Of a stretch of 5,580 nt of DNA, positions 1 to 4,073 are shown one piece after another (the stretch's first letter is position 1; every line of letters begins with the position of its first letter). Location: the NCBI GenBank assembly GCA_937898445.1, contig CALEJY010000220.1, forward strand, positions 1-5,580. The letters run 5' to 3'. The translations under genes and the position numbers were made by a program. This DNA is from an uncultured Candidatus Melainabacteria bacterium. Lineage in GTDB: Bacteria; Cyanobacteriota; Vampirovibrionia; Gastranaerophilales; Gastranaerophilaceae. The notes under the pieces were generated by a model. That model was not told the DNA's origin, made no database searches, and was given only the letters and a program-made list of their open reading frames with translations.

Positions 1-93
1 CTATCCCTAAGTTGAATTTTGCTCAATAATTCAACTTACCACTATATTTTTGAGTTATATAGAAACTCCAATATTTTTCTTGTTGAAAATATC
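1..93. other. Non-coding left edge with AT-rich hairpins
   Basis: No start codon or convincing frame is visible on either strand. The stretch holds several inverted repeats: an 8-bp stem at 11-18/28-35 (GTTGAATT/AATTCAAC), a short GAGTT/AACTC stem near 54-69 and an ATATTTT/AAAATAT stem near 71-92. It lies downstream of a minus-strand promoter (135-165), so it is probably the structured leader of a gene beyond the left edge. AT-rich DNA forms short dyads easily, so only the 8-bp stem carries weight. Confidence 0.4.
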
Positions 94-125
94 AAAAAGT
101 CACCACTTTATAGATTAGTGGTAAC
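94..125 (-). terminator. Intrinsic terminator after the 171-536 gene
   Basis: Read on the minus strand, a 9-bp stem (GTTACCACT with AGTGGTGAC, one G-U pair; plus-strand arms 117-125 and 99-107, loop 108-116) is followed directly by TTTTT (94-98). It lies 46 bases past the TAA of the 121-aa gene and is a natural end for the 914-to-171 gene cluster. A minus-strand promoter (135-165) sits just upstream, so the same hairpin would also form at the 5' end of a transcript starting near 130 and could act there as an attenuator. Confidence 0.7.
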
Positions 126-134
126 TGAGCAATG

Positions 135-165
135 TAAATATATTATTTATTGCTTTTAAAACAAA
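135..165 (-). promoter_or_regulatory. Bacteroidota-type promoter, minus strand
   Basis: On the minus strand TTTG (165-162) is followed after exactly 19 bases by TATATTTA (142-135). This matches the Bacteroidota housekeeping pattern TTTG-N19/21-TAnnTTTG in all but the last base, and is the same two boxes and spacing as the plus-strand promoters at 3102 and 4021. Transcription would start near 130 and run left out of the window. Its first transcribed element would be the hairpin at 99-125. Confidence 0.6.
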
Positions 166-170
166 GAGAA

Positions 171-536
171 TTAACATTCTTTATATATTTTGTAACCTCT
201 TTGTTTTAGGTACTCAATACATAATTTATCAGTCAGAACTATATTTGGTTCTTGTTTCTGACTTTTATTGTATTGATAAACCAGAGCACGATAGGCATTA
301 TACACCTTTTCGAGCTCTTTGTAGTAGGTAGGCTTTACATCAGTAAAACTGAATATCCTACCTGTACGACTTACGATCCCCGATTTAATAAAAGCAAAGT
401 ACATTGTACCGCCTTTTGGGAATCCGCATTTATCAAGGATTTCAATTATAGTCTGGCGACTAAATTGATTTCCTTTTAGAATTAGCACCTGCTTAAGAGT
501 ATTAAAAACAGGTGCCGTGTTTTTTGCATTAAACAT
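171..536 (-). CDS. Small phage protein, possible winged-helix DNA-binding (121 aa)
   Basis: The frame runs from ATG at 534-536 to TAA at 171-173 and contains no TAG. Residues about 25-65 read like a small winged-helix fold: FSRQTIIEILDKCGFPKGG forms two helices and a turn, then MYFAFIKSGIVSRTGRIFSF resembles a recognition helix running into a beta hairpin (SGIVSR-TG-RIFSF). A basic, tyrosine-rich helical tail follows (about 70-121). A DNA-binding role is inferred from this pattern only, and no named family is recognised. It is the last gene of a tightly packed trio: its start overlaps the end of the 55-aa gene (529-696) by 8 bases, suggesting coupled translation. No Shine-Dalgarno sequence is visible, as is usual in Bacteroidota phages. 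A terminator follows at 94-125. Confidence 0.8.
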   Translation of the reverse strand: MFNAKNTAPVFNTLKQVLILKGNQFSRQTIIEILDKCGFPKGGTMYFAFIKSGIVSRTGRIFSFTDVKPTYYKELEKVYNAYRALVYQYNKSQKQEPNIVLTDKLCIEYLKQRGYKIYKEC

Positions 537-696
537 ATTTAGTAAATCTAGATTTTACTATTATCCATTTGTTAAAATCTTGCAATAACAAGAAATAACC
601 TTCAAATGGAAATTTAGTATACCCATTAGTAATATAATATTTGCCATCATCGGCATAAATTATACCACCAGATAATATACCAAATACTGTTATCAT
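529..696 (-). CDS. Hypothetical small protein (55 aa)
   Basis: ATG at 694-696 to TAA at 529-531, without in-frame TAG. The start shares an ATGA overlap with the stop of the 693-914 gene, and its end overlaps the start of the 171-536 gene by 8 bases. This chain of overlaps on one strand is the main evidence that so short a frame is real. The protein starts MITVFGILSGGIIYADDGKY and is rich in aromatic residues and glycine with alternating hydrophobic and polar residues, suggesting a small beta-sheet protein. The first 14 residues are hydrophobic, but without a basic start or a long enough stretch for a membrane anchor. No function can be named. Confidence 0.65.
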   Translation of the reverse strand: MITVFGILSGGIIYADDGKYYITNGYTKFPFEGYFLLLQDFNKWIIVKSRFTKYV

Positions 697-914
697 AGAT
701 CTACTATGTTGTTTAACATAGTACTCAACTCCTCCATAACTATTGGAGAGTTGCCTTGGCGTCCCCTAAAGGCAGAAAGAATAATCTCTCTTTGCTTTTT
801 GGGGCAATTTATATCGCAGATGCGATACAACTTATCAAGTTGTACGGTTACTGCGATATGATCTTTACCAAGTTTAACACTCACATTTTTTATGATAGAA
901 TTTTTTCCTACCAT
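693..914 (-). CDS. Hypothetical small protein (73 aa)
   Basis: ATG at 912-914 to TGA at 693-695, first of three overlapping minus-strand genes. The N-terminal half looks like beta strands (NVSVKLGKDHIAVTVQL). It is followed by a CDINCPKKQ segment with two cysteines (too few for a zinc site) and a C-terminal helix (IVMEELSTMLNNIVDL). No family is recognised. The start is uncertain. The same frame continues upstream through CAT ACC GGT TGG and a TAG to a TGA at 930-932, and beyond it to a 20-codon frame with its own ATG at 990-992. The gene may therefore be the downstream part of a longer 99-codon frame interrupted by one TGA (see findings). A 7-bp inverted repeat (CACTATC/GATAGTG, 925-954) lies just upstream. 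Confidence 0.65.
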   Translation of the reverse strand: MVGKNSIIKNVSVKLGKDHIAVTVQLDKLYRICDINCPKKQREIILSAFRGRQGNSPIVMEELSTMLNNIVDL

Positions 915-929
915 ATGGGTACCCCACTA

Positions 930-992
930 TCAAGGATTCAAAATTAGATAGTGATTTAAATTAAGGTTACTTTCCACCAGCAATGTCATCAT
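930..992 (-). other. Possible 20-codon upstream ORF in frame with the 73-aa gene
   Basis: ATG at 990-992 to TGA at 930-932 (starts MMTLLVESN, ends YLILNP). Its start overlaps the stop of the preceding minus-strand open frame by ATGA, the same coupling seen at 693-696, and it lies in the same frame as the 693-914 gene. It could be a leader peptide, a broken N-terminus of the 73-aa protein, or chance. Its length alone has no statistical weight. Confidence 0.3.
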
Positions 993-1126
993 AGTTTTAA
1001 CCACAGAAATCTATCGAAATCTGAACTAGAAAAGGGTTCGTGTTTTACGCCTAAACCTTCTTCAAAGAAGTTAGGAAAACTGGCGTCCTCAACAACTTGG
1101 AAATACTGAAATTTTAAAGTTATACT
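989..1126 (-). pseudogene. Possible 3' remnant of a gene without a start codon
   Basis: A 45-codon open stretch on the minus strand ends in TGA at 989-991. The residues read like a natural acidic/aromatic C-terminus (VVEDASFPNFFEEGLGVKHE, then PFSSSDFDRFLW). It has no ATG, GTG or TTG start and is preceded in frame by TAA at about 1127-1129. Its end is coupled by an ATGA overlap to the next small frame. Upstream lies only hairpin-rich DNA, so this may be the 3' end of a decayed gene, or a downstream exon whose partner is not seen. Open length of this size occurs by chance in AT-rich DNA when only TAA and TGA are stops, so confidence is low. Confidence 0.3.
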
Positions 1127-1150
1127 TTAAAACCAATATCTTTTATATTG
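1112..1150. repeat. Two adjacent AT-rich hairpins
   Basis: A perfect 9-bp stem with a 3-base loop (TTTTAAAGT/ACTTTAAAA, 1112-1120/1124-1132) is followed two bases later by a 6-bp stem (CAATAT/ATATTG, 1134-1139/1145-1150). Together with the larger stems at 1166-1256 they make this the most dyad-rich part of the window. The function is unknown; regulatory or transcript-end structures are the simplest reading. Confidence 0.5.
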
Positions 1151-1160
1151 AGTTTTTAAT

Positions 1161-1256
1161 GAAAAGGTATAATATAGTTGATAATAAATTATCCTTCTAA
1201 CTCAAGATAATTAAAACTATATTATACCGTAGGTGTTATAGTTAGATAACACCTAC
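1161..1256 (-). ncRNA. Candidate small structured RNA: two large stem-loops and a U-run
   Basis: On the minus strand a 10-bp perfect stem (GTAGGTGTTA/TAACACCTAC, arms 1247-1256 and 1229-1238, 8-base loop) directly abuts a second, bipartite stem. The second has a 14-bp perfect outer stem (GGTATAATATAGTT/AACTATATTATACC, 1215-1228 with 1166-1179) and a 7-bp inner stem (AATTATC/GATAATT, 1187-1193 with 1206-1212). The minus-strand sequence continues TTTTC (1161-1165), which could end a transcript. A promoter-like pair of boxes at 1260-1289 would place the RNA start at the foot of the first stem. The result would be a roughly 95-nt RNA folded end to end. It could instead be the structured leader of the genes below 1126, or operator sites. 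No known RNA family is recognised. Confidence 0.45.
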
Positions 1257-1259
1257 TAT

Positions 1260-1289
1260 AAAATATAATAGTCTTTCCTATTAGCCAAA
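1260..1289 (-). promoter_or_regulatory. Probable Bacteroidota-type promoter, minus strand
   Basis: Minus strand TTTG (1289-1286), 18 bases, then TATATTTT (1267-1260). The spacing is one short of the other three such sites here and the second box differs from TATATTTA in its last base. Transcription would start near 1255, exactly at the first stem of the candidate RNA at 1161-1256. It lies after the end of the 1325-1636 gene and so would serve the RNA and/or the 171-914 cluster. Confidence 0.45.
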
Positions 1290-1324
1290 TGCTTCTGTTG
1301 CCAAGGTGCATTAACCTCCGATTC

Positions 1325-1636
1325 TTAGTCAACAAAGCCAGGCACGCTTACTATAAAGCCATCCTTGCGAACACAATCTGGATGGTCTGTAGCAGGTGCT
1401 ACAAGGTCTTTACGACCCTGAGCCTTCCCTGCCGCAAGTACAAGTGCGCTAACTATATAGCGCACGTTGTCTTGTGGTGCAGGCAGGCCCGTAAGGTCGC
1501 CAAACACTTGGTGGCATACACCATTCTCATCAAAGGATGAGAATGATGCTGCCACTCTGGCTATACCCTGAGATTGGTAAGCCACACCACTATTCAGGGT
1601 TATAGTGTGTGGCGTAAAGTTTTTAAATATTGTCAT
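1325..1636 (-). CDS. Small conserved phage/prophage protein of unknown function (103 aa)
   Basis: ATG at 1634-1636 to TAA at 1325-1327. The sequence has the layout of a small protein I recall from many phages and prophages: an N-terminal NFTPHTITL strand, a central IARV strand, then VFGDLTGLPAPQDNVRYIVS, a short ALVLAA helix, and a final DLVAPATDHP segment ending in a glycine-rich strand (DGFIVSVPGF). The LPxPQ...YIVSxLV...DLVAP core is the recognisable signature. To my knowledge the biochemical function is not established, and I give no symbol. It has about 55% G+C in a sampled 60-base segment (1381-1440), far richer than the plus-strand genes (about 25% at 3481-3540), and contains no TAG. 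It follows the 1710-2000 gene after a 73-base gap. Confidence 0.8.
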   Translation of the reverse strand: MTIFKNFTPHTITLNSGVAYQSQGIARVAASFSSFDENGVCHQVFGDLTGLPAPQDNVRYIVSALVLAAGKAQGRKDLVAPATDHPDCVRKDGFIVSVPGFVD

Positions 1637-1709
1637 AACAATAAGTTTTTGATTGTTTATAAAAAATTGTAGGCAGTTTTACAACTTACCTAGGTTGTGA
1701 GAAAAAATA
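1637..1709 (-). other. Short intergenic gap with weak terminator-like stem
   Basis: Between two minus-strand genes. A 5-bp stem (TTGTA/TACAA) followed by TTTTTT can be drawn on the minus strand near 1663-1686, overlapping an alternative ACAAC/GTTGT stem. It is too weak to be called a terminator with confidence; partial read-through into the 1325-1636 gene seems likely. Confidence 0.3.
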
Positions 1710-2000
1710 TTACTTAGACTCAAAGACTCTTTCGTAGCCTTGTCTAGAGTACCCAAACAGGTCTCCAGGCTCAGCTACACCAAGCCTATCATTGAGTATT
1801 ATAACTTTTTCTCCTTGCTTATACTTACGAGCAGGGTACGTGGTGATAACATCACCACAAGTGTCTGTGTTATAAGAACAGACAACTTTACCCTACTCGT
1901 AAAGCAGACCAGAATTATTAAGGATATCATAGGCAATTCTATTGCTCATAAAATTACCTGAACTAAATACTGTATTTGCTGCATCAAATATTGTATTCAT
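1710..2000 (-). CDS. Hypothetical protein with one in-frame TAG (96 aa, recoded)
   Basis: This gene is seen only if TAG is read as an amino acid. ATG at 1998-2000 runs to TAA at 1710-1712 with a single TAG at codon 36 (1893-1895), between GAG and GGT in the context LLYE-(TAG)-GKVV. Other Gln codons in the gene are CAA. Under the standard code the product would be a 35-residue stub. The N-terminus (MNTIFDAANTVFSSGNFMSN) looks helical. The rest alternates short strands and turns (GKVVCSYNTDTCG, YKQGEKVIILNDRLG, LFGYSRQGYERVF), suggesting a beta-rich, possibly structural protein. No family is recognised. A 292-base structured stretch lies upstream, after the terminator of the 2294-2728 gene, so this gene probably has its own promoter there, though no host-type one is visible. 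Confidence 0.75.
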
Positions 2001-2261
2001 TTTTTAAGCCCTACCCACCTAAAGTAACTTGTTATAGGTTTTGGAGCTATTTATCACGCTAACACTTAATATTTAGGCAGCCAAGTCTCACGAACTTTGA
2101 ATGCTGCATCTTCCCTTACTATTATTCGAGGAAGGCCACTTACTTAAGGTGGACTAGGTATTTTAGTTTAAAGCCCCTATACCACGTCAAGGTATACCTA
2201 TAATAGGGGATTTCGCTAGATTTATCTAGGTTCTAGCAGGAATTACAACCTATACCTATAA
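2001..2261 (-). other. Structured intergenic leader, no gene seen
   Basis: All three minus-strand frames are broken by TAA or TGA even when TAG is read as sense, and no plus-strand gene is apparent. It contains a stem at 2174-2209 (CCCCTAT/ATAGGGG with an inner ACC/GGT) and a CTAGA/TCTAG stem with a TTTA loop at 2216-2229, plus an alternative GCTAG/CTAGC pairing. A minus-strand TTGACG lies near the 2174-2209 stem, but no convincing second promoter box follows and the TTTG-type promoter is absent. It probably holds the promoter and 5' leader of the 1710-2000 gene. Two short open stretches look protein-like (for example GLPRIIVREDAAFKVRETW, ending in TAA) but have no start. Confidence 0.45.
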
Positions 2262-2296
2262 AACACTAATGCCTGCTTTCGCAGGCGTTAGTGTTA
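2257..2296 (-). terminator. Strong intrinsic terminator of the 2294-2728 gene
   Basis: Minus-strand hairpin with arms AACACTAACGCCTGC and GCAGGCATTAGTGTT (plus coordinates 2281-2295 and 2262-2276). Fourteen of 15 positions pair, around a GAAA tetraloop, and TTTT follows in and beyond the foot of the stem. The stop codon TAA (2294-2296) lies in the base of the stem, so the gene ends as its terminator begins. No T-run follows on the plus strand, so it acts in one direction. Confidence 0.85.
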
Positions 2297-2728
2297 AGCA
2301 AACTTGAATTGGTAGTAACTTGCAGTACTATTCCCATACATACGTGTGCGTATGGAAACAACTACCAGTCGTAGCGGTGCAATTAGCGACGCACTATAAA
2401 GTGCATCTACTTTCTCTTTGACGGAGCTATATTGCTCCAGTCCAAGTCCATTCCCATTCCTTATGAATGTTTTCACACTCATAATACCATTTGATGTCTC
2501 AATGGCATCAAATGTACGGGTTTCACCACCAGCAGTGAACGAACGAGGGGCAATACCCTCGAACGCTTCTTTGCTTATCAGCACGATGTCTCCGACTGCC
2601 AGAGGAATACCTCCGTCAGTCGTATTCGTACATTGCACATTCAGGGCAACCAATGGGTATTGGTTTCCGTTCAATTCAACCACATTGTTAATGTTGTTTA
2701 CATTGTTGTTTGTTGTGTGATTTGCCAT
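2294..2728 (-). CDS. Hypothetical phage protein, Asn-rich N-terminus (144 aa)
   Basis: ATG at 2726-2728 to TAA at 2294-2296, no TAG. Residues 1-17 are a low-complexity Asn/Thr stretch (ANHTTNNNVNNINNVVEL). The rest is probably mostly beta: NQYPLVALNV, a glycine-rich IPLAVGDIVLIS, then AGGETRTFDAI and GIMSVKTFIRNG, with one likely helix at about 100-116 (LEQYSSVKEKVDALYSAS), and a C-terminal strand pair (LRLVVVSIRTRMYG and SYYQFKFA). This is compatible with a small virion or accessory protein, but no family is recognised and function is not claimed. It has about 50% G+C in a sampled 60-base segment (2521-2580). It stands alone between a divergent control region and its own strong terminator, which suggests a gene expressed as a single-gene unit, possibly to a high level. 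Confidence 0.8.
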   Translation of the reverse strand: MANHTTNNNVNNINNVVELNGNQYPLVALNVQCTNTTDGGIPLAVGDIVLISKEAFEGIAPRSFTAGGETRTFDAIETSNGIMSVKTFIRNGNGLGLEQYSSVKEKVDALYSASLIAPLRLVVVSIRTRMYGNSTASYYQFKFA

Positions 2729-2965
2729 AATAGTATTTATTTAATTATTTGTTTTATATCAAGCCTGTGAGGGGGACTAAAGTAAGCTGAGACCTCTCAT
2801 ATCCGTAATTGTCTAATAATTATTTTATATTCACAATTCTCATATCTACAATTATGTATATATCAACTTCTAAATAAATTTTACCTAAATTAAACAACCC
2901 CGGGGGATATTTTTAAATGTACCTGTAATTTTATGCTTGTTTATATAAAGAGAGTTTTTCTAATT
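2729..2965. promoter_or_regulatory. Divergent intergenic region, left half
   Basis: No gene is seen. It must hold the promoter of the 2294-2728 gene, but no TTTG-N19-TATATTTA site is found on the minus strand, so that gene may use a different (perhaps phage-directed) signal. Visible elements are a 12-base dyad TGAGACCTCTCA (2788-2799), two direct copies of TCTCATATC 43 bases apart (2795-2803 and 2838-2846), and a GC palindrome CCCCGGGG at about 2900 in otherwise AT-rich DNA, followed by ATATTTTT. Confidence 0.4.
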
Positions 2966-3003
2966 AAGTATAGTTATATAAGTATAGTAAGTATAGTTAG
3001 TTG
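2966..3003 (+). repeat. AAGTATAG tandem repeats, left array
   Basis: Three copies of AAGTATAG (2966-2973, 2980-2987, 2989-2996). The last copy extends to AAGTATAGTTAGTTG (2989-3003). The same 15-mer recurs at 3901-3915 beyond the winged-helix gene. The repeats could be binding sites for the protein encoded between them, or scars of recombination. Confidence 0.7.
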
Positions 3004-3078
3004 GTAACTGGTAGTTTAATCTTGGTAGCAGGTAGTCTCTATATTAACCTAGGTAGTCAATCTTGGTAGCAGGTAGTC
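3001..3078 (+). repeat. Iteron-like direct repeats TTGGTAGCAGGTAGTC
   Basis: Copies at 3001-3016 (TTGGTAACTGGTAGTT, 13 of 16 matching), 3022-3037 and 3063-3078, with an additional half copy AGGTAGTC at 3051-3058. The second and third full copies belong to a 20-base perfect direct repeat starting AATCTTGG (3018-3037 and 3059-3078, period 41). Each copy itself repeats GGTAG. They lie just upstream of the promoter and gene of a tandem winged-helix protein, as expected for iterons of a replication initiator or operators of a regulator. Confidence 0.75.
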
Positions 3079-3086
3079 CTTGTTAA

Positions 3087-3137
3087 AAATATATAATTTA
3101 CTTTGGTATTTACTATAAAAATTATATATTTATACCA
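3087..3137 (+). promoter_or_regulatory. Nested dyads overlapping the promoter (probable operator)
   Basis: A perfect 13-base inverted repeat (AAATATATAATTT at 3087-3099 and AAATTATATATTT at 3119-3131) overlaps a second, offset dyad (TGGTAT at 3104-3109 and ATACCA at 3132-3137). Arms of both overlap the two promoter boxes at 3102-3132. A protein bound here would block transcription of the 226-aa gene, so autoregulation by that DNA-binding protein is a reasonable inference. Confidence 0.55.
3102..3132 (+). promoter_or_regulatory. Bacteroidota-type promoter of the 226-aa gene
   Basis: TTTG (3102-3105), 19 bases, TATATTTA (3125-3132). It has the same boxes and spacing as the site at 4021-4051. 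The expected start near 3137 leaves a leader of about 20 bases with no Shine-Dalgarno, only A/T-rich sequence, typical of Bacteroidota translation starts. Confidence 0.7.
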
Positions 3138-3156
3138 TAATTAAAATTTAATAAAA

Positions 3157-3837
3157 ATGGAAAATAATCAATTTGTAATTTATCCTCATCCATCAAACGA
3201 TGAAATTCAACCAGACTTAGACCCAAAAGATAAATTAATATATGTTGCTATTAGAAGATATATGAATAAGCAAACGATGGAAGCATATCCAAGTTATGCA
3301 ACTATTACTAAAGACACGGGGGCAGCTGCTAAGACTATTAAGAAGTGCGTAGATAATCTAATAAAAGAAGATTATTTACAAACTAGACGAGAGGGTCGTA
3401 AGTTAATATATAAATTTAACAATAAGAAACAATTTGAACCTTATAGTTATGACTTCTTAGATAAACCAGAATTAACATTTACAGAGAAATCTTATATAAT
3501 AGCTACTCAACAATATATGTTTAAAGACAATAATGAAGGAAAAATAGAATACACGAATAAAGAATTATCTTCTTTAATTAGAATGCCGGAAGCAACAATA
3601 AGTAAGTGTAATAGAGCTTTAGAAAAGAAAGGATATTTAGAAGGAGCTTCAGAATTTACTAAGAAATTTCAATTAAGAGAATTAGATCAATTATTTGTGT
3701 GGAAGTTCAAAGAACAAGATGAAAAAATAAAACAAAATACAGATGACATTGAACTACTTAAGAAAGAGATAGCTAAGTTAAAGTTAGAAAATCAAGCTCT
3801 AAGAAATCGTAAAATCAATAATCAGTATATGGTATAA
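3157..3837 (+). CDS. Tandem winged-helix DNA-binding protein with coiled-coil tail (226 aa)
   Basis: ATG at 3157 to TAA at 3835-3837; no TAG is used. Residues about 24-90 form a first winged helix of the HTH_36/phage replication-protein type: DKLIYVAIRRYMNKQ, then YPSYATITKDTG, recognition helix AAAKTIKKCVDNLIKEDYL and wing QTRREGRKLIYKF. Residues about 104-170 form a second: FTEKSYIIATQQYMF, then TNKELSSLIRMPEATISKCN and RALEKKGYLEG. Residues about 180-217 are a charged heptad stretch (KFKEQDEKIKQNTDDIELLK onward), probably a dimerising coiled coil. Such proteins initiate replication or regulate transcription by binding iterons; upstream iterons (3001-3078) and promoter-overlapping dyads fit either role. 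No polymerase, primase or ATPase motif is present. It is A/T-rich, unlike the minus-strand genes to its left. Confidence 0.85.
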   Translation: MENNQFVIYPHPSNDEIQPDLDPKDKLIYVAIRRYMNKQTMEAYPSYATITKDTGAAAKTIKKCVDNLIKEDYLQTRREGRKLIYKFNNKKQFEPYSYDFLDKPELTFTEKSYIIATQQYMFKDNNEGKIEYTNKELSSLIRMPEATISKCNRALEKKGYLEGASEFTKKFQLRELDQLFVWKFKEQDEKIKQNTDDIELLKKEIAKLKLENQALRNRKINNQYMV

Positions 3838-3868
3838 TTTTCAATTTTAAAAATTTCTGAGTTCGTGA

Positions 3869-3915
3869 AGTATTTAAGTACAGTTACAAGTATAGTATTT
3901 AAGTATAGTTAGTTG
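3869..3915 (+). repeat. AAGTATAG tandem repeats, right array
   Basis: Exact AAGTATAG at 3888-3895 and 3901-3908, with degenerate copies AAGTATTT (3869-3876) and AAGTACAG (3876-3883). The last extends to AAGTATAGTTAGTTG (3901-3915), identical to 2989-3003. The two arrays bracket the 226-aa gene in the same orientation. The winged-helix remnant begins inside this array. Confidence 0.7.
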
Positions 3916-4025
3916 CAATCAGTATTCCTACAATTAACTCTATTATAAAGAGATTAGAAGATGCTAACTTTATAGAAGTTAGAAAAAGGCAGAATTTAAA
4001 ATATTTTAACATTTTATATATTTGA
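3903..4025 (+). pseudogene. Remnant of a second winged-helix gene (3' fragment)
   Basis: A 40-codon frame without a start codon ends in TGA at 4023-4025. It reads through one TAG at 3906-3908 and is preceded by TAA at 3900-3902. The residues ISIPTINSIIKRLEDANFIE followed by VRKRQNLKYFNI are a textbook recognition helix and wing (P-T-I...IKRLE-x-x-x-FI-x-V-R-K). They align in register with AAAKTIKKCVDNLIKEDYLQ and its wing in the upstream 226-aa protein. It is therefore probably the tail of a paralogous or duplicated winged-helix gene whose 5' part was lost, with the break at the AAGTATAG repeats. Its TGA overlaps the TTTG box of the next promoter. It is too short to be functional alone unless fused by frameshifting or splicing, for which there is no sign. 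Confidence 0.55.
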
Positions 4026-4051
4026 CAAATAGATTTGATGTGTTATATTTA
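4021..4051 (+). promoter_or_regulatory. Bacteroidota-type promoter of the suppressor-tRNA operon
   Basis: TTTG (4021-4024), 19 bases, TATATTTA (4044-4051). The boxes and spacing are identical to the 3102-3132 promoter while the spacer differs, which makes coincidence unlikely. The expected start near 4056 gives a leader of about 18 bases before ATG 4074. It would drive the 117-aa gene, the intron-containing tRNA and the 129-aa gene as one transcript to the terminator at 5157-5192. Confidence 0.75.
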
Positions 4052-4073
4052 CAACATCAAAAATTAAAAATAT

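Noticed and set aside
693..992. UGA read as tryptophan across the 930-932 TGA
   Set aside because: It would require two stop codons reassigned in one genome. TGA ends other frames here (693-695), so a true stop or a broken frame is the simpler reading; kept only as a low-weight alternative.
1219..1308. A 29-codon minus-strand frame (ATG at 1306-1308) preceded by a perfect GGAGG
   Set aside because: The frame runs through the promoter-like boxes and into the perfect stem-loop at 1229-1256. The other starts in the window lack Shine-Dalgarno sequences, and the GGAGG lies only 3 bases from the ATG. Probably coincidence.
2002..2122. Short protein-like minus-strand stretches in the 2001-2261 gap, including a 25-codon ATG frame and a startless GLPRIIVRED stretch
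   Set aside because: Each is bounded by TAA within about 25 codons. With TAA and TGA as the only stops this is expected by chance, and the frames disagree with each other.
2418..2720. 100-codon plus-strand frame opposite the 2294-2728 gene, and similar plus-strand frames at 252-479, 756-947, 1289-1540 and 1740-1961
   Set aside because: They mirror the minus-strand genes, have no promoter or coupling, and carry biased shadow compositions. The minus-strand frames have overlaps, terminators and natural protein patterns.
2894..3004. 25-codon plus-strand frame (starts MLVYIKRVF) running through the AAGTATAG repeats
   Set aside because: Its second half is simply the translated repeat (YSYISIVSIVS). 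It has no promoter and ends inside the iterons.
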